Notes: generated by a model not told the origin, from the sequence alone. A DNA stretch of 64,000 nucleotides from Pseudomonadota bacterium (GCA_029572955.1 JAKPQE010000154.1:1-64000), one strand, 5' to 3'; shown: positions 9,328 through 18,396, counted from the first letter of the stretch. Numbers and translations: made by a program.

Positions 9328-9363
9328 ATCCGGAGTGTTAGGTCTGGCGAGGTCTCCGGCCGG

Positions 9364-10395
9364 ATGAGAGTCGAGTGTGTTCTGCGTAACGTCATTGGCG
9401 GCCTGTTGCTCGTCCTCCTGCTGCTGGGCGGGGAAGCGGTCGGGCGGAGTGCGCTTGCCCAGGTGGCCGGCGACGTGAAGTTCGCCGGGACCGACGTCGA
9501 GACTATTCGCCTGCGCAACAAGAATACGGTCGGTGTCATCGCCGGCGACTATGCCGGCACCCATCTGCGGGTGGTGACCGATCTCTCGGCGGTGCTCAAC
9601 GACGGTGCGGAGCTGCGCATCCTGCCGGTGGTCGGCCTCGGCTCGGTGCAGAATGTCCAGGACCTCCTGTTCTTGCCCGGCATCGATATCGCGATCGTGC
9701 CCTCCGACGTGCTCGACTATCTGAAGCGCGGCGGTGCCGACGCCGATCTCGGCGACCGGATCACCTACATCGCCAAGCTCTTCAACGAGGAATTCCACCT
9801 CGTCGCCGGGCCCGACATCGCCACGGCCGCCGACCTCGGCGGTCGCAAGGTGAGCTTCGGGCCGGAGGGCGGCGGTGCCGCAATCACCGCGCAGGCGGTG
9901 TTCGACGGCCTCGGCATCACGGTCGAGCCGGTCTATCTCGATCCGGCGCTGGCGCTCGAGAAGGTGCGCTCCGGCGAAGTCGCGGCGATGGCCTATGTCG
10001 GCGGCAAGCCGGTCGACGTCTTTTCGGCGCTGAGGCGCGAGGACGGCTACCACCTCCTCGCGATCGACTATGCCGAGCCGCTGCGGGCGGCCTATCTGCC
10101 GGGCAAGTTCACCGTCGAGGACTATCCCGGCCTCGTCGATCGCGGCGAGCGGATCGCCACCATTTCGGTCGGCTCGGTGCTCGCGGTCTACAACTGGACG
10201 CCGTCGAGCGTCGATCGATACCAGCGCGTATCGCGCTTCATGGCGGCGTTCCTCGACAAGCAGGACGCCCTGAAGCAGGCGCCGCGCCACCCGAAATGGC
10301 AGGAATTCAATGCTGCCGTCGTCATTCCCGGCTGGAAACGCTGGGAACCGGCGGCGCGACTGATCGGCGAAAAGCCCGCCGGAGGCACGAACTGA
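9364..10395 (+). CDS. TRAP transporter solute-binding protein, TAXI family
   Basis: The 343-residue secreted binding protein has a signal peptide (about 1-33) followed by the TAXI fold: an N-terminal substrate region, GLGSVQNVQDLLFLPGIDIA and PSDVLDYLKRGG, a middle LGGRKVSFGPEGGGAAITAQ, and FDGLGITVEP. TAXI proteins deliver small carboxylates such as glutamate or 2-oxoglutarate to fused DctQM permeases. No permease gene is adjacent, so it is an orphan receptor or has taken another role. It may be co-transcribed with the following gene, 47 bp downstream. Confidence 0.85.
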   Translation: MRVECVLRNVIGGLLLVLLLLGGEAVGRSALAQVAGDVKFAGTDVETIRLRNKNTVGVIAGDYAGTHLRVVTDLSAVLNDGAELRILPVVGLGSVQNVQDLLFLPGIDIAIVPSDVLDYLKRGGADADLGDRITYIAKLFNEEFHLVAGPDIATAADLGGRKVSFGPEGGGAAITAQAVFDGLGITVEPVYLDPALALEKVRSGEVAAMAYVGGKPVDVFSALRREDGYHLLAIDYAEPLRAAYLPGKFTVEDYPGLVDRGERIATISVGSVLAVYNWTPSSVDRYQRVSRFMAAFLDKQDALKQAPRHPKWQEFNAAVVIPGWKRWEPAARLIGEKPAGGTN

Positions 10396-10442
10396 CGCGC
10401 TGCCGAGGGTAGTGCGACGAGGGACAGGGAGGACGGCGAGCC

Positions 10443-11855
10443 ATGTCGATCGCCGATTTCGACAAGAGCCTGGAACGGGGCCGTGGGTCCCGCCCGGCCG
10501 CCACGCCCAGGCGGTCGCGAGACGAGAGGAGTTCGGGCATGACCGAGGATGCGATCAAGGCCAAGGACCTTGCGGGCGAAGGCGGCGCCGGCGAGATCAA
10601 GGCCGGCTCGTCGGAGAAGTCTCCGTTCGACGCGCTCGACGACATCATGAACATTGCCAACCGCGCGACGCGCAAGACCGCGCCGGCCGGCGAGGGCGGC
10701 GGCCAGGTCAACGGCTCGGCGGCAAAGCCCAACGGCGCCGCCAGGGCCGACGAGGGTCGGGACCGCGACGATGCGATCGAGCAATCGCTGTCCGAGGCGC
10801 TCGACGAGATCATGAACGGGGCGCCCGCTCCGGTGCCGCCGGCCCTGCCGAGCGCCCGCAGTGCCGCCGCTCCGGCCCGGCCGGGGGCGAGCGCCGCGGC
10901 TGCCGCGGCCGCGGCGCGGCCGAAGGCCGGCACCTTCACCGAAAAGCTGCTCTACCAGATGCTTTCCGACCTCAAGTCGGACATCGATGCGCTGCGCCGG
11001 GAAAGCGACACGACCAGGGCGCGGGCCCTGGCGCCGAAGCCGCTGCCGGACGAGGCCTCGGACGGCGAGAAGTTCATGTACGGGCTGCTCGCCGAGCTGA
11101 AGTCGGACATCGATGCGCTGAAGCACGAGACCGGCACGGTCGGCTACAACGCCATCGGCGCGCGCGGCAACGCGCACGAGGCCGAGCTCTACGCCATGCT
11201 GTCGAACCTGCGTTCCGACATCACCACGCTGAAGGCCGAAAGCGAGGCCTTCATGCATCACGGTGTCGGCATCCAGCCGCAGGTCTATGCCGCACCGCCC
11301 TCGACGCTGCGGCCGGTCCTGATCGGCGCGCTGACGGCGATCGCGATCCTCGCGGCCGGCGCCGGCGGCTTCTTCTTTGCCAACCAGCAGGCCGCGACGG
11401 GGCCCGAACCGGCGCCCGCGCCGGTGGCCTCGGCTCCCGCTCCGCTGGCGAGCGAACCGGTCCAGACGGCCGAGCCGGCCAAGCCGGCGGTGAGTGACGA
11501 GGGCAGCGAGATGCGCGCCCGCACGGTCACCACGACGGCCGTCGACGGCGGCAAGGCGATGTCGGCCGAGGAAGAAGACGCCATGCTCGGCCGTGCCGAG
11601 CGGCTGCTCGATCAGGGCGACATCGTCGCGGCGCGGATGATCCTCGACTATGCCGTCTCCGAAGGCAGCGCCACGGCGGCCTACCGGCTCGCCCAGACCT
11701 ACGATCCGAAGTACCTCGAGACCGCGAATCTTGCTATCGAGGCCCAACCGGACGTCACGCAGGCGCTGACGCTCTACTACTTCGCCGCCCGCTCCGGCAA
11801 TCAGGACGCCGCGGCGCGGATGGCCGAGCTGAAGCGCGAAACGGGCGACAACTGA
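10443..11855 (+). CDS. Single-pass membrane protein with repeated helical motifs and Sel1-like C-terminus
   Basis: The 470-residue protein has a cytosolic, low-complexity N-terminus holding two ALDDIMN/ALDEIMN motifs (about 63 and 118) and three related segments of about 24 residues (about 167-190, 209-232, 246-269), each reading like LLYQMLSDLKSDIDALRRE. One membrane helix lies at about 292-312, followed by a Pro/Ala-rich linker. The periplasmic end (about 375-470) has the ARMILDYA..GSATAAYRLAQTYDP pattern of Sel1/TPR-type repeats. GGGAGG precedes the ATG. This architecture resembles cell-envelope scaffold proteins, but I do not recognise it. Confidence 0.75.
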   Translation: MSIADFDKSLERGRGSRPAATPRRSRDERSSGMTEDAIKAKDLAGEGGAGEIKAGSSEKSPFDALDDIMNIANRATRKTAPAGEGGGQVNGSAAKPNGAARADEGRDRDDAIEQSLSEALDEIMNGAPAPVPPALPSARSAAAPARPGASAAAAAAAARPKAGTFTEKLLYQMLSDLKSDIDALRRESDTTRARALAPKPLPDEASDGEKFMYGLLAELKSDIDALKHETGTVGYNAIGARGNAHEAELYAMLSNLRSDITTLKAESEAFMHHGVGIQPQVYAAPPSTLRPVLIGALTAIAILAAGAGGFFFANQQAATGPEPAPAPVASAPAPLASEPVQTAEPAKPAVSDEGSEMRARTVTTTAVDGGKAMSAEEEDAMLGRAERLLDQGDIVAARMILDYAVSEGSATAAYRLAQTYDPKYLETANLAIEAQPDVTQALTLYYFAARSGNQDAAARMAELKRETGDN

Positions 11856-11974
11856 TCGAGGGCGGGGGAGCGCCCGCGACCGGCGAGGCCGCCCTTCGGG
11901 TGGCCGCCGGCGGACGGGCGCCGGGCCGCGGAATCCGCCCGGAACGGGCATTCGCATTCGCAAGGGGAACGACG

Positions 11975-12391
11975 ATGGCTCTTCTCAACTGGTCCAGCGA
12001 GTTCAGCGTTGGCATCGAGATCATCGACAAGCAGCACATGATCCTCGTCCGGGCGATCAACCTGTTGGCCATGGCGGTGGAGCGCAACGGCAGCCAGGAA
12101 CTGATGTCGGAGATCTTCCACACGCTCGTCGACTACACCAACACCCACTTCGCCTACGAGGAAGAGCTGTTCGACTATTACGGCTATCCGCAGACGGACA
12201 AGCACAAGCAGGAGCACAAGGCGCTGCTCGAGAAGGTGCTGGCGTTCAAGCGGCAGTGGGAATCGGGCCAGGCCGATCTCGGCCCGGAGGTGCTGAAGTT
12301 CCTCGTCGACTGGCTGCGCCACCACATTCTCGGCTCGGACAAGAAGTATACGGGCTTCCTCGTCGAGGCGATGCAGCAGGCGCACGCCTGA
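11975..12391 (+). CDS. Bacteriohemerythrin
   Basis: The 138-residue four-helix protein would bind O2 (or NO) through a di-iron centre. The ligand pattern is visible: GIEIIDKQHMILV (first His), HFAYEEELF, HKQEHKALL and WLRHHILGSDKKY. ATG 11975 is preceded by an AAGGGGAA ribosome site; the in-frame extension upstream has none. Single-domain versions are proposed to carry or sense oxygen. A terminator follows. Confidence 0.92.
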   Translation: MALLNWSSEFSVGIEIIDKQHMILVRAINLLAMAVERNGSQELMSEIFHTLVDYTNTHFAYEEELFDYYGYPQTDKHKQEHKALLEKVLAFKRQWESGQADLGPEVLKFLVDWLRHHILGSDKKYTGFLVEAMQQAHA

Positions 12392-12437
12392 TCGGGCTGC
12401 GGCGGATCATCGCCGCCTCGCCGTCGCAGGGGCCGGG

Positions 12438-12467
12438 GCCGATGGGCCGCCGGCCCTTGGCTTTTTT
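12438..12467 (+). terminator. Rho-independent terminator
   Basis: A GCC..GGGCC stem pairs with GGCCC..GGC across a short loop and is followed by six T residues (12462-12467), 46 bp after the bacteriohemerythrin stop. Confidence 0.75.
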
Positions 12468-12614
12468 GGAGAATCGGGCGAGGGCAGGGCGCGCCGGGCG
12501 CGACCCGGGGACGCCGGCGGGGCCTCCCCGGACTTTCGCCGGCGGCCGTTTCGCGCTATCGGGACGGCGCATCGGCGCGTCAGGACGAGCCGGGCAAGCG
12601 CGAGGGGACCGACC

Positions 12615-13160
12615 ATGGCATTTCTCAAGTGGCTGATGTGGATGACGCTGATCGCCTTTCTCGGTCTCGTCATGGTCGGCTTCATGCTGCCGCGCGACAT
12701 CGCGGTGACGCGCACGACGACGATCGCGGCGCCGGTCGAGAAGGTCTATGCCGAGGTCGCCTCGCCGAAGGCGACGCGCGACTGGCTGCCCTGGGGCAAG
12801 CTCGACGACGACACCGAATACGCCTTCGAGGGGCCGGAAGCGGGCAATGGCGCCATCATGACCTGGAAGAACCCGAAATACCGGGACTACGGCATGGGCC
12901 GCCAGACCATCGTCTCGGCGCGGCCGAACGAGCGCGTCGTCAGCGAGCTCGATCTCGGCAAGATGGGTGTCAGCCACATGGCGATCGAGCTGTTCAGCGA
13001 GGGCGTCGACACGCGCGCCGACATCAAGCTGGAGACCGGCCTCGGCCACAGCCCGTTCGCGCGCTGGGTCGGCCTGCTGCTCGACGACTGGCTGGCCGAG
13101 GACCTCGACAAAGCGCTCGCCGGCCTGAAGGCCAAGGTCGAGGCGCAGCCGGCGAACTGA
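12615..13160 (+). CDS. SRPBCC/START-like domain protein with N-terminal membrane anchor
   Basis: The 181-residue protein has one N-terminal helix (about 7-25), then a polyketide-cyclase/SRPBCC domain (TTTIAAPVEKVYAEVASPK, GNGAIMTWKNPK, AIELFSEGVDTRADIKLETG). These domains bind hydrophobic ligands; the anchor places it on the periplasmic face of the inner membrane. GAGGGGA precedes the ATG. The function is unassigned. Confidence 0.75.
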   Translation: MAFLKWLMWMTLIAFLGLVMVGFMLPRDIAVTRTTTIAAPVEKVYAEVASPKATRDWLPWGKLDDDTEYAFEGPEAGNGAIMTWKNPKYRDYGMGRQTIVSARPNERVVSELDLGKMGVSHMAIELFSEGVDTRADIKLETGLGHSPFARWVGLLLDDWLAEDLDKALAGLKAKVEAQPAN

Positions 13161-13218
13161 CGGCGGCGCGCGGGACATCGACCGCGCGGCCGGTTCGAAA
13201 CCGGCGAGTTCCGAGATT

Positions 13219-13354
13219 GATTCAACTGCTTCACGCGGTGATTCACCTCGTTGCCGATTTGATTCAAGCGCGCGGCGAAAATCGATGCAAGGCAACGGGT
13301 TGCCGGGAATCCGCGAGAACCGGATTCAGGTTGCCGGGGTTGCCGTGACGATTC
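13219..13354. other. Cluster of six GANTC (CcrM-type) sites between convergent genes
   Basis: GATTC at 13219, 13240, 13261, 13323 and 13350 and GAATC at 13307 give six sites in 136 bp of GC-rich DNA. Several are embedded in repeated phrases (GATTCA, GGTTGCC), and GGCAAC/GTTGCC form a small hairpin. GANTC is the target of the cell-cycle methylase CcrM in this class. The region lies between convergent genes and has no gene of its own. Confidence 0.55.
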
Positions 13355-14126
13355 AGGAAGCGGGCGCAGAGAGCGCCAGGAGCTTTTCTGCCGCGGCGCG
13401 GTTGGCGGCGTGAATGCGCCGCCCGAACGCTGCGAAGACCAGGCCGGTGACGAGGGCCGAGAAGGCGAAGACGGCGAGGGCGGAAACCTCGAGCCCGCCG
13501 GTATAGCGGGCAAGGGCGAGCCAGCCGAAATAGCCGATGACGCAGAATTCGAGCGCCTGTGCCGCGGTCGTGGCGCCGGCGAGACGCTGCGGCGAGGGGC
13601 CGGCGGCGCGGGCGATGGCCCGTTTCAATCGCAGGGCAACGCCGAGCGAGGCAAGGCCGATGAGGCCGACGATCAGTCCGGAAATCGGGAACGAGACGGC
13701 GATCGGGAGCGGCGGCCAGCCGATCACCTGGGCCGACTTGGCCGGTCCCGACCAGAGCGCATCGACGCTGACGGCAAAGACGACCGCCCAACCGAAATGC
13801 TCCGCGATGTCCGGTTCCCCGGTCGTTTCGGGATGCTCCAGCCAGCCGGCGACGGCGTCTTTCAGGAACCAGAGCACCATGGCGCCGGCGGCAAGGCCGA
13901 GGAACGGCGCGACCGCCGCCATCGCGCGGGTGGCGAAGACGAAGCCGTAATAACCGATCATCGGAAAGAGAATGTGGGTGGCGGTGATCCGGCCGACCCA
14001 GCCGAGGCCGTCGGACGGCGAACGGATGGCGTGGAAGCGGCCGATGGTCGCCAGCGCGACGTCGATGCCGATGCCGGTCGCCATGACGAGGCAGGCGAGG
14101 GCGAAAGAGACTGGATCGGGCGACAT
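13353..14126 (-). CDS. Polytopic membrane protein, function unknown
   Basis: The product is about 257 residues with six likely helices arranged as two similar halves (helix 1 ALACLVMATGIGIDVALATI; helix 4 around PISGLIVGLIGLASLGVAL). Small residues and a buried Asp in helix 1 suggest a transporter of the LysE/MntP type, but no decisive motif is present. An ATG at 14141 is an alternative start. Confidence 0.65.
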   Translation of the reverse strand: MSPDPVSFALACLVMATGIGIDVALATIGRFHAIRSPSDGLGWVGRITATHILFPMIGYYGFVFATRAMAAVAPFLGLAAGAMVLWFLKDAVAGWLEHPETTGEPDIAEHFGWAVVFAVSVDALWSGPAKSAQVIGWPPLPIAVSFPISGLIVGLIGLASLGVALRLKRAIARAAGPSPQRLAGATTAAQALEFCVIGYFGWLALARYTGGLEVSALAVFAFSALVTGLVFAAFGRRIHAANRAAAEKLLALSAPAS

Positions 14127-14277
14127 CGGGCACTCGCGCATGCGACCCGACGGGTCGCGGGCGGCGACGATCTAACCCGAATTCGGCGGCGGCGCCAGCC
14201 TGCCGACCTATCGACACGGCCGCCCCGGCGCCCTATTGATTGCCGCCGAAGGAAACGATCCAAGGAAGGCAAGCCCG

Positions 14278-14826
14278 ATGTCGCGCATCGACGAGACCCG
14301 CCCGTTCATTCCCTGCCGCATCGCCGTTCTGACGGTTTCCGACACGCGCACGCTCGACAACGACAAGTCGGGCCGGACGCTCGAGGACCGGTTGACGGAG
14401 GCCGGCCACATCCTCGCGGAGCGGGCGATCGTCAAGGACGATGTCGAGGCGATCCGCGCCAAGGTGAAGGGCTGGATCGACAGCCCCGACGTCGACATCG
14501 TGATCACCACCGGCGGCACCGGCTTTACCGGCTTCGACGTGACGCCGGAGGCGGTCGAGCCGCTGTTCGAGAAGCGCATGGAAGGCTTCTCGACGGTCTT
14601 CCACATGATCTCGTTCGGCAAGATCGGCACCTCGACGATCCAGAGCCGGGCGACCGGCGGCGTCGCCAACGCGACCTATATCTTCTGCCTGCCGGGCTCG
14701 CCGGGCGCCTGCCGCGACGCCTGGGACGGCATCCTCAAGATCCAGCTCGACTACCGCCACATGCCGTGCAACTTCGTCGAGATGATGCCGCGCCTCGACG
14801 AGCACCTGCGGCGGGGGAAGGATTGA
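14278..14826 (+). CDS. moaB: Molybdenum cofactor biosynthesis protein B
   Basis: The 182-residue MoaB/MogA-fold enzyme would adenylylate molybdopterin or otherwise act in molybdenum cofactor assembly. It has the MoCF-binding core: AVLTVSDTRTLDNDKSG, the DIVITTGGTGFTGFDVTPEA loop and the LPGSPGACRDAW region. ATG 14278 follows a GGAAGG ribosome site; the length is normal for MoaB. No other Moco genes are nearby. Confidence 0.92.
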   Translation: MSRIDETRPFIPCRIAVLTVSDTRTLDNDKSGRTLEDRLTEAGHILAERAIVKDDVEAIRAKVKGWIDSPDVDIVITTGGTGFTGFDVTPEAVEPLFEKRMEGFSTVFHMISFGKIGTSTIQSRATGGVANATYIFCLPGSPGACRDAWDGILKIQLDYRHMPCNFVEMMPRLDEHLRRGKD

Positions 14827-14839
14827 TCGGGCGTCGATC

Positions 14840-15727
14840 TCAGATCCCCTGGAATACAGCTTCGTCGATCGAGACTTCCTCGACCATCCGCACCTTCACG
14901 CCGATGCCGAGGTCCTTGAGGAGGAGGCACAGATCTTCGCCGTCGACGAGGTCGATGGCGGGGGCGCCGTCCCGGGTCGCCTCGCGCCTTGCGTCGGCGG
15001 TGAAGCGGCCGGTGGTCATGATGAGCCCCTTGTCGGCGCGGCCGACCATGGCACCGCGGAAATCGCGGACTACGGAAGCGCCGACGGCGTCGCGCCAGCG
15101 CTTGGCCTGGAATAACACCTGAAAAGAGACGAGCTTCATTCGCAGCACACCGTGGCCGTCGATGCCGCCGTCGCCAGACCGTCCCGTTACCTCAACTTTC
15201 GTGAAACCGGCCTCTCGGAGGACTCGTTGGCACAGCCTCTCAAAAGCGTCCGGCTGCATTGTGAGCAGGGCCGAAATGAGGTGTTCCTGCCAAGTCTCGC
15301 CAGTGTCTGCTTCCTCGTCCTCGATGTCGGTAAGTGACTCGGATTCCAATCGGCGTTTTCGCCGTTCAGCATTCATAGAACGGACTAGGCTCGGGACACG
15401 TTTTGCATCATCGGGACTCATGGCACGCCCGTGCGGCAACAACGTCCAGACGCCACGTTGCGTGTTGTCGATTGCTTCCATTTTTTTCAAATATGTTCTT
15501 GCCCAATGTAGGCGATAGGCAAGATATGTTATCCTGCCGTTCTTATGCGGAATTTCAACTATTTCTTCTGGTAAATTTAGTATTCTTATTACTTCGTCGT
15601 GAATTTCTTCGTTAGACGCCGATCCCCCAAGATCTTTTAGGGCCTCCAGCGTTGCGATGATTAGCGTCTCAAGTCTTGGAGTATCTTTCTTGGTTGCCAT
15701 GTTTATCTCAATTGTCGCCTCGGCCAT
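14840..15727 (-). CDS. Mrr-type restriction endonuclease (putative type IV defence nuclease)
   Basis: The 295-residue protein has an N-terminal Mrr_N winged-helix domain (about 15-100: DLGGSASNEEIHDEV, RGVWTLLPHG) and a C-terminal Mrr catalytic domain (about 155-280) with GDGGIDGHGVL and FQAKRW, the D..QxK-type active site of the PD-(D/E)xK fold, plus GLIMTTGRFTADARREA. Such enzymes cut methylated foreign DNA. The first third of the gene is distinctly AT-rich compared with its own 3' half and its neighbours. ATG 15700 is an alternative start. Confidence 0.88.
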   Translation of the reverse strand: MAEATIEINMATKKDTPRLETLIIATLEALKDLGGSASNEEIHDEVIRILNLPEEIVEIPHKNGRITYLAYRLHWARTYLKKMEAIDNTQRGVWTLLPHGRAMSPDDAKRVPSLVRSMNAERRKRRLESESLTDIEDEEADTGETWQEHLISALLTMQPDAFERLCQRVLREAGFTKVEVTGRSGDGGIDGHGVLRMKLVSFQVLFQAKRWRDAVGASVVRDFRGAMVGRADKGLIMTTGRFTADARREATRDGAPAIDLVDGEDLCLLLKDLGIGVKVRMVEEVSIDEAVFQGI

Positions 15728-15878
15728 TCAACGGTTGGCGCGTTCGGCCCCGCCCTCGCGCCCGAGCCAGCGGGCGACGAAGGTCTCGACGTCTCCGGTT
15801 GCAGATGAATTGGACGTCGCCTCTGTCATGTCGGCGACGTTAGGCCATGGCCGTTGCCATCGGCAACAGCTTTTACCC

Positions 15879-16490
15879 TCACATCCCGTGATGCGCGATG
15901 GCGTCGAAGCCGAAGACGAAGGCGAGCACCACGGCGGTGGTGACGAGGATCGAGATGGCCCCGATGACGAGGCCGGCGATGGTCACCCAGCCGTCGCGCT
16001 CGATCAGGCCGAAGGACGTCACGAAGATCGAGGTTGCCGGGATGTAGCCGCTGAGCGGGATCGGCAGGAACAGGTTGAACGCGACGACGAACAGGAAGAT
16101 GCCCATCAGCCGTTCGTAATAGGGCGTGAACAGGTACTTCATGCGCGGATGGATGATCCGCTCGATGCGGGCGATCGCCGGGCGCAGGCGCATCACCACC
16201 TTCTTGAAGGCGCGCCGGTCGACCGAGCGGCGGGTGAGGAACTGCGGCAGGTGCACGTAGTCGAAGCCGATCGCCATCTGCCCGGTCAGCCACAGCAGCG
16301 GCAGGGCGGTGATCATGTTCGAGCCGATCGGCATCGGAATGAGGTTGAACAGGCCGAACAGCAACAGGCTCCAGCCGAAGGAGCGATCGCCGAGGCTCTG
16401 GATGAGTTCGCCGATGGTGATCGGATCGGGGGCGCCGTTGCGCTCGGCTCCGTCGCTCTTCCTCGCTGCCCGGATCAGGGTCCGCGACAT
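15879..16490 (-). CDS. ExoD family membrane protein
   Basis: The 203-residue protein shows the exopolysaccharide-synthesis ExoD pattern: GELIQSLGDRSFGWSLLLFG, the Pro-rich helix LFNLIPMPIGSNMITALPLL, and paired C-terminal helices. ExoD was named for a rhizobial mutant with altered exopolysaccharide and alkali sensitivity; its biochemistry is unknown. I use ATG 16490 because the upstream in-frame segment is Arg/Pro-rich and not family-like. Confidence 0.85.
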   Translation of the reverse strand: MSRTLIRAARKSDGAERNGAPDPITIGELIQSLGDRSFGWSLLLFGLFNLIPMPIGSNMITALPLLWLTGQMAIGFDYVHLPQFLTRRSVDRRAFKKVVMRLRPAIARIERIIHPRMKYLFTPYYERLMGIFLFVVAFNLFLPIPLSGYIPATSIFVTSFGLIERDGWVTIAGLVIGAISILVTTAVVLAFVFGFDAIAHHGM

Positions 16491-16934
16491 CTTGCGACGA
16501 AGGCGTGGTTGGCTTTGTTCCAAGAAGGATCCCCGCTGCCGTGGGTTGCCGCGTGTGGTCCGAATATCGGTATGCCCGCGGTCGTTTCCCAGTTTCTTTT
16601 TTTTCGAACTCCCGGGCTCCGGCGCCCGCGCGGATCGAACCTTCCCGCCACCGTCGGCCGACGACGACAGCCGCTCGCGGCCCGTTGCGGGTTCTCTCTG
16701 ACGGCTCGGCGCCCGCCTTGGAACCCCTCCCTTCGGCCGTGGCCGGATTGTCGGCGGGGCCGGCGACATGGTCAAGGCGCATTGCAGATCGTGGTTGCGC
16801 GGCCGTCATCGCGGCGGCGCTACAGCCGGGGGGCGCTTGTGCGACAATTTGGCAGTGGTAAGCTCCACCGGCCCGAGGCCGCGTCCGGATGGTCCGACGA
16901 ACGGCGCCTCCGGCCTCGTTTCCTTGGGGGGCGT
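16491..16934. other. Intergenic region without a recognisable gene
   Basis: This 444-bp gap between the divergent exoD-like gene and the small secreted protein gene has no convincing reading frame. It includes an 8-T run (about 16592-16599) and GC-rich flanks. Promoters for both neighbours should lie here, but I cannot place them with confidence. Confidence 0.5.
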
Positions 16935-17267
16935 ATGTCGTTCCAACGCGCGCGTCATGTCATTGCCGGTGTCGTCGCATCGTTCCTCGCCGGCGGTCCG
17001 GCGATGGCCGAAGACCTCGTGTTCAAGCTGCAGAACACGGCCGATTCCAACGTTCTCGTCGTCAATCTCTCGCCGGTCGGCACCGACGACTGGGAGGAGA
17101 ACATCATCTCGGGAGCGTTCCTCGCGCCGAATCACGAGGTCGACGTGCATGTCCGGGACGGCCGCGACGTCTGCGAATACGATATCCGCGTGATCTTCGA
17201 GGACGGCTCGACGGTCGAGGACGAGGGCGTCGATCTCTGCGAGCTCGACACCTACACGGTGGAATAG
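16935..17267 (+). CDS. Small secreted acidic protein, function unknown
   Basis: The 110-residue protein has a signal peptide (about 1-25) and an acidic beta-rich mature part with two cysteines (VCEYDIRVIFEDGS and VDLCELDTYTVE). It looks like a compact periplasmic domain closed by one disulfide. GGGGGG lies just before the ATG at 16935. I do not recognise the family. Confidence 0.65.
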   Translation: MSFQRARHVIAGVVASFLAGGPAMAEDLVFKLQNTADSNVLVVNLSPVGTDDWEENIISGAFLAPNHEVDVHVRDGRDVCEYDIRVIFEDGSTVEDEGVDLCELDTYTVE

Positions 17268-17270
17268 CCG

Positions 17271-17594
17271 TCAGCCGGTGCTCCAGATGCGCGGCTTCTT
17301 CATGCCGGCGATCTTGCAGGCCTGCTTGACGTAGCCATAGGGGAACAGCTCGAACAGGCGGTTCCGGCCGCCGCCGCGCTCCTTCAGGAATGCGACGGCG
17401 AGGCGCGGGCCGGGGGAGACGCCGTGCTCCTCCTGCCACGCCCGCATCCAGCGGATCAGCGACCAGTGCTCCTCGGTGAGCACCAGCCCCTCGCGCGCGG
17501 CGATCGCCTCGGCGAAGGCCTCGGTCCAGTCGCGCGGGTCGACGAGATAGCCCTCGTCTCCGGTGGCGGGCGATGGGTCCGGATGGTTGCTCAT
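17271..17594 (-). CDS. DsrC/TusE-family sulfur-relay-like protein lacking the C-terminal cysteine
   Basis: The 107-residue protein follows the DsrC/TusE fold throughout: GYLVDPRDWTEAFAEAIAAREG, LTEEHWSLIRWMRAWQEEHG, FPYGYVKQACKIAGMKKPR. It ends IWSTG, so the penultimate cysteine that carries the persulfide in TusE and DsrC is absent, while the upstream cysteine (ACKIAG) is present. It therefore cannot act as a normal TusE. It may be a regulatory-type DsrC homologue. No tusBCD or dsr genes are adjacent. Confidence 0.85.
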   Translation of the reverse strand: MSNHPDPSPATGDEGYLVDPRDWTEAFAEAIAAREGLVLTEEHWSLIRWMRAWQEEHGVSPGPRLAVAFLKERGGGRNRLFELFPYGYVKQACKIAGMKKPRIWSTG

Positions 17595-17697
17595 GGCGCC
17601 TCGAAATGTCGGTCGAGCGGGAAATAGTCGCCGACCGGCGCACGCCAAGCCTTGACCGGCGCCAAGCGGGGCTGTCGATCCGGCGCCTCGCGGCGGG

Positions 17698-18396
17698 TCA
17701 ACCGAGTTCGTCCGTCAGCCAGCCGATCAGCGGCATCATCGCGGCGATGCGCGGGGTGATGGTTTCGACGAGGCGATCGTCGAACAGCCAGTCGGGATGC
17801 GGCTCGTCGGACCGGACGATGACGCATTTGTGGCGCAGGAGTTCGCCATGGGGGGCGCTCGCGTCGAAGCCGCGCGGCGGCCGGGCGAGAGCCGGCGGAT
17901 CGAGCCGGGTGCCGCCGTCGGTCTCGGCCGTGGCGATGGCGGCGGCGAGGGCGGCGGCCGAGGCCTCGTCGGCGATTGCGGCGCGGTAGCGGGCAAGCGT
18001 CTCGCCCTCGAAGCCCCATTGGCCGGCGCCGAAGCCGAGACTGTCCGGCCCGATGACGAAATGCACGCCGGCGCCGTGATTGGGTCGCTCGCCGGCCCAG
18101 AAGATGACGTGCAGCTGGTCGTGGAACGGACGCTTGTCGGCGGAAAAGCGGGTATCGCGATGGATGCGGCGGAGCGAGCGGTTGGTCCGCGGGTCGGCGC
18201 CGAGCGGCGGCTCGAAGGCGGCGACGATCCCGGCCATGGCGGCGACGAAGGCCTGGGCGGGCGCGACCAGCAGCGCCTCGTAGTCGGTGCGATGGGCCTC
18301 GAACCAGGTCTTGTCGTTGTTGTCGCGCAGCTCTTTCAGGAAGCCGACGAGCTCCCGCGGAAAGCCGGGGAAGGTCTCGGACTGCGGTTTCGCCAT
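17698..18396 (-). CDS. DUF2461 domain protein
   Basis: The 232-residue soluble protein has the DUF2461 signature: [22 protein letters not shown] at the start, [24 protein letters not shown] in the middle and a C-terminal [17 protein letters not shown]. Length and order match the family. Its function is unknown. It is divergent from uvrB with a 128-bp gap. Confidence 0.9.
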   Translation of the reverse strand: MAKPQSETFPGFPRELVGFLKELRDNNDKTWFEAHRTDYEALLVAPAQAFVAAMAGIVAAFEPPLGADPRTNRSLRRIHRDTRFSADKRPFHDQLHVIFWAGERPNHGAGVHFVIGPDSLGFGAGQWGFEGETLARYRAAIADEASAAALAAAIATAETDGGTRLDPPALARPPRGFDASAPHGELLRHKCVIVRSDEPHPDWLFDDRLVETITPRIAAMMPLIGWLTDELG

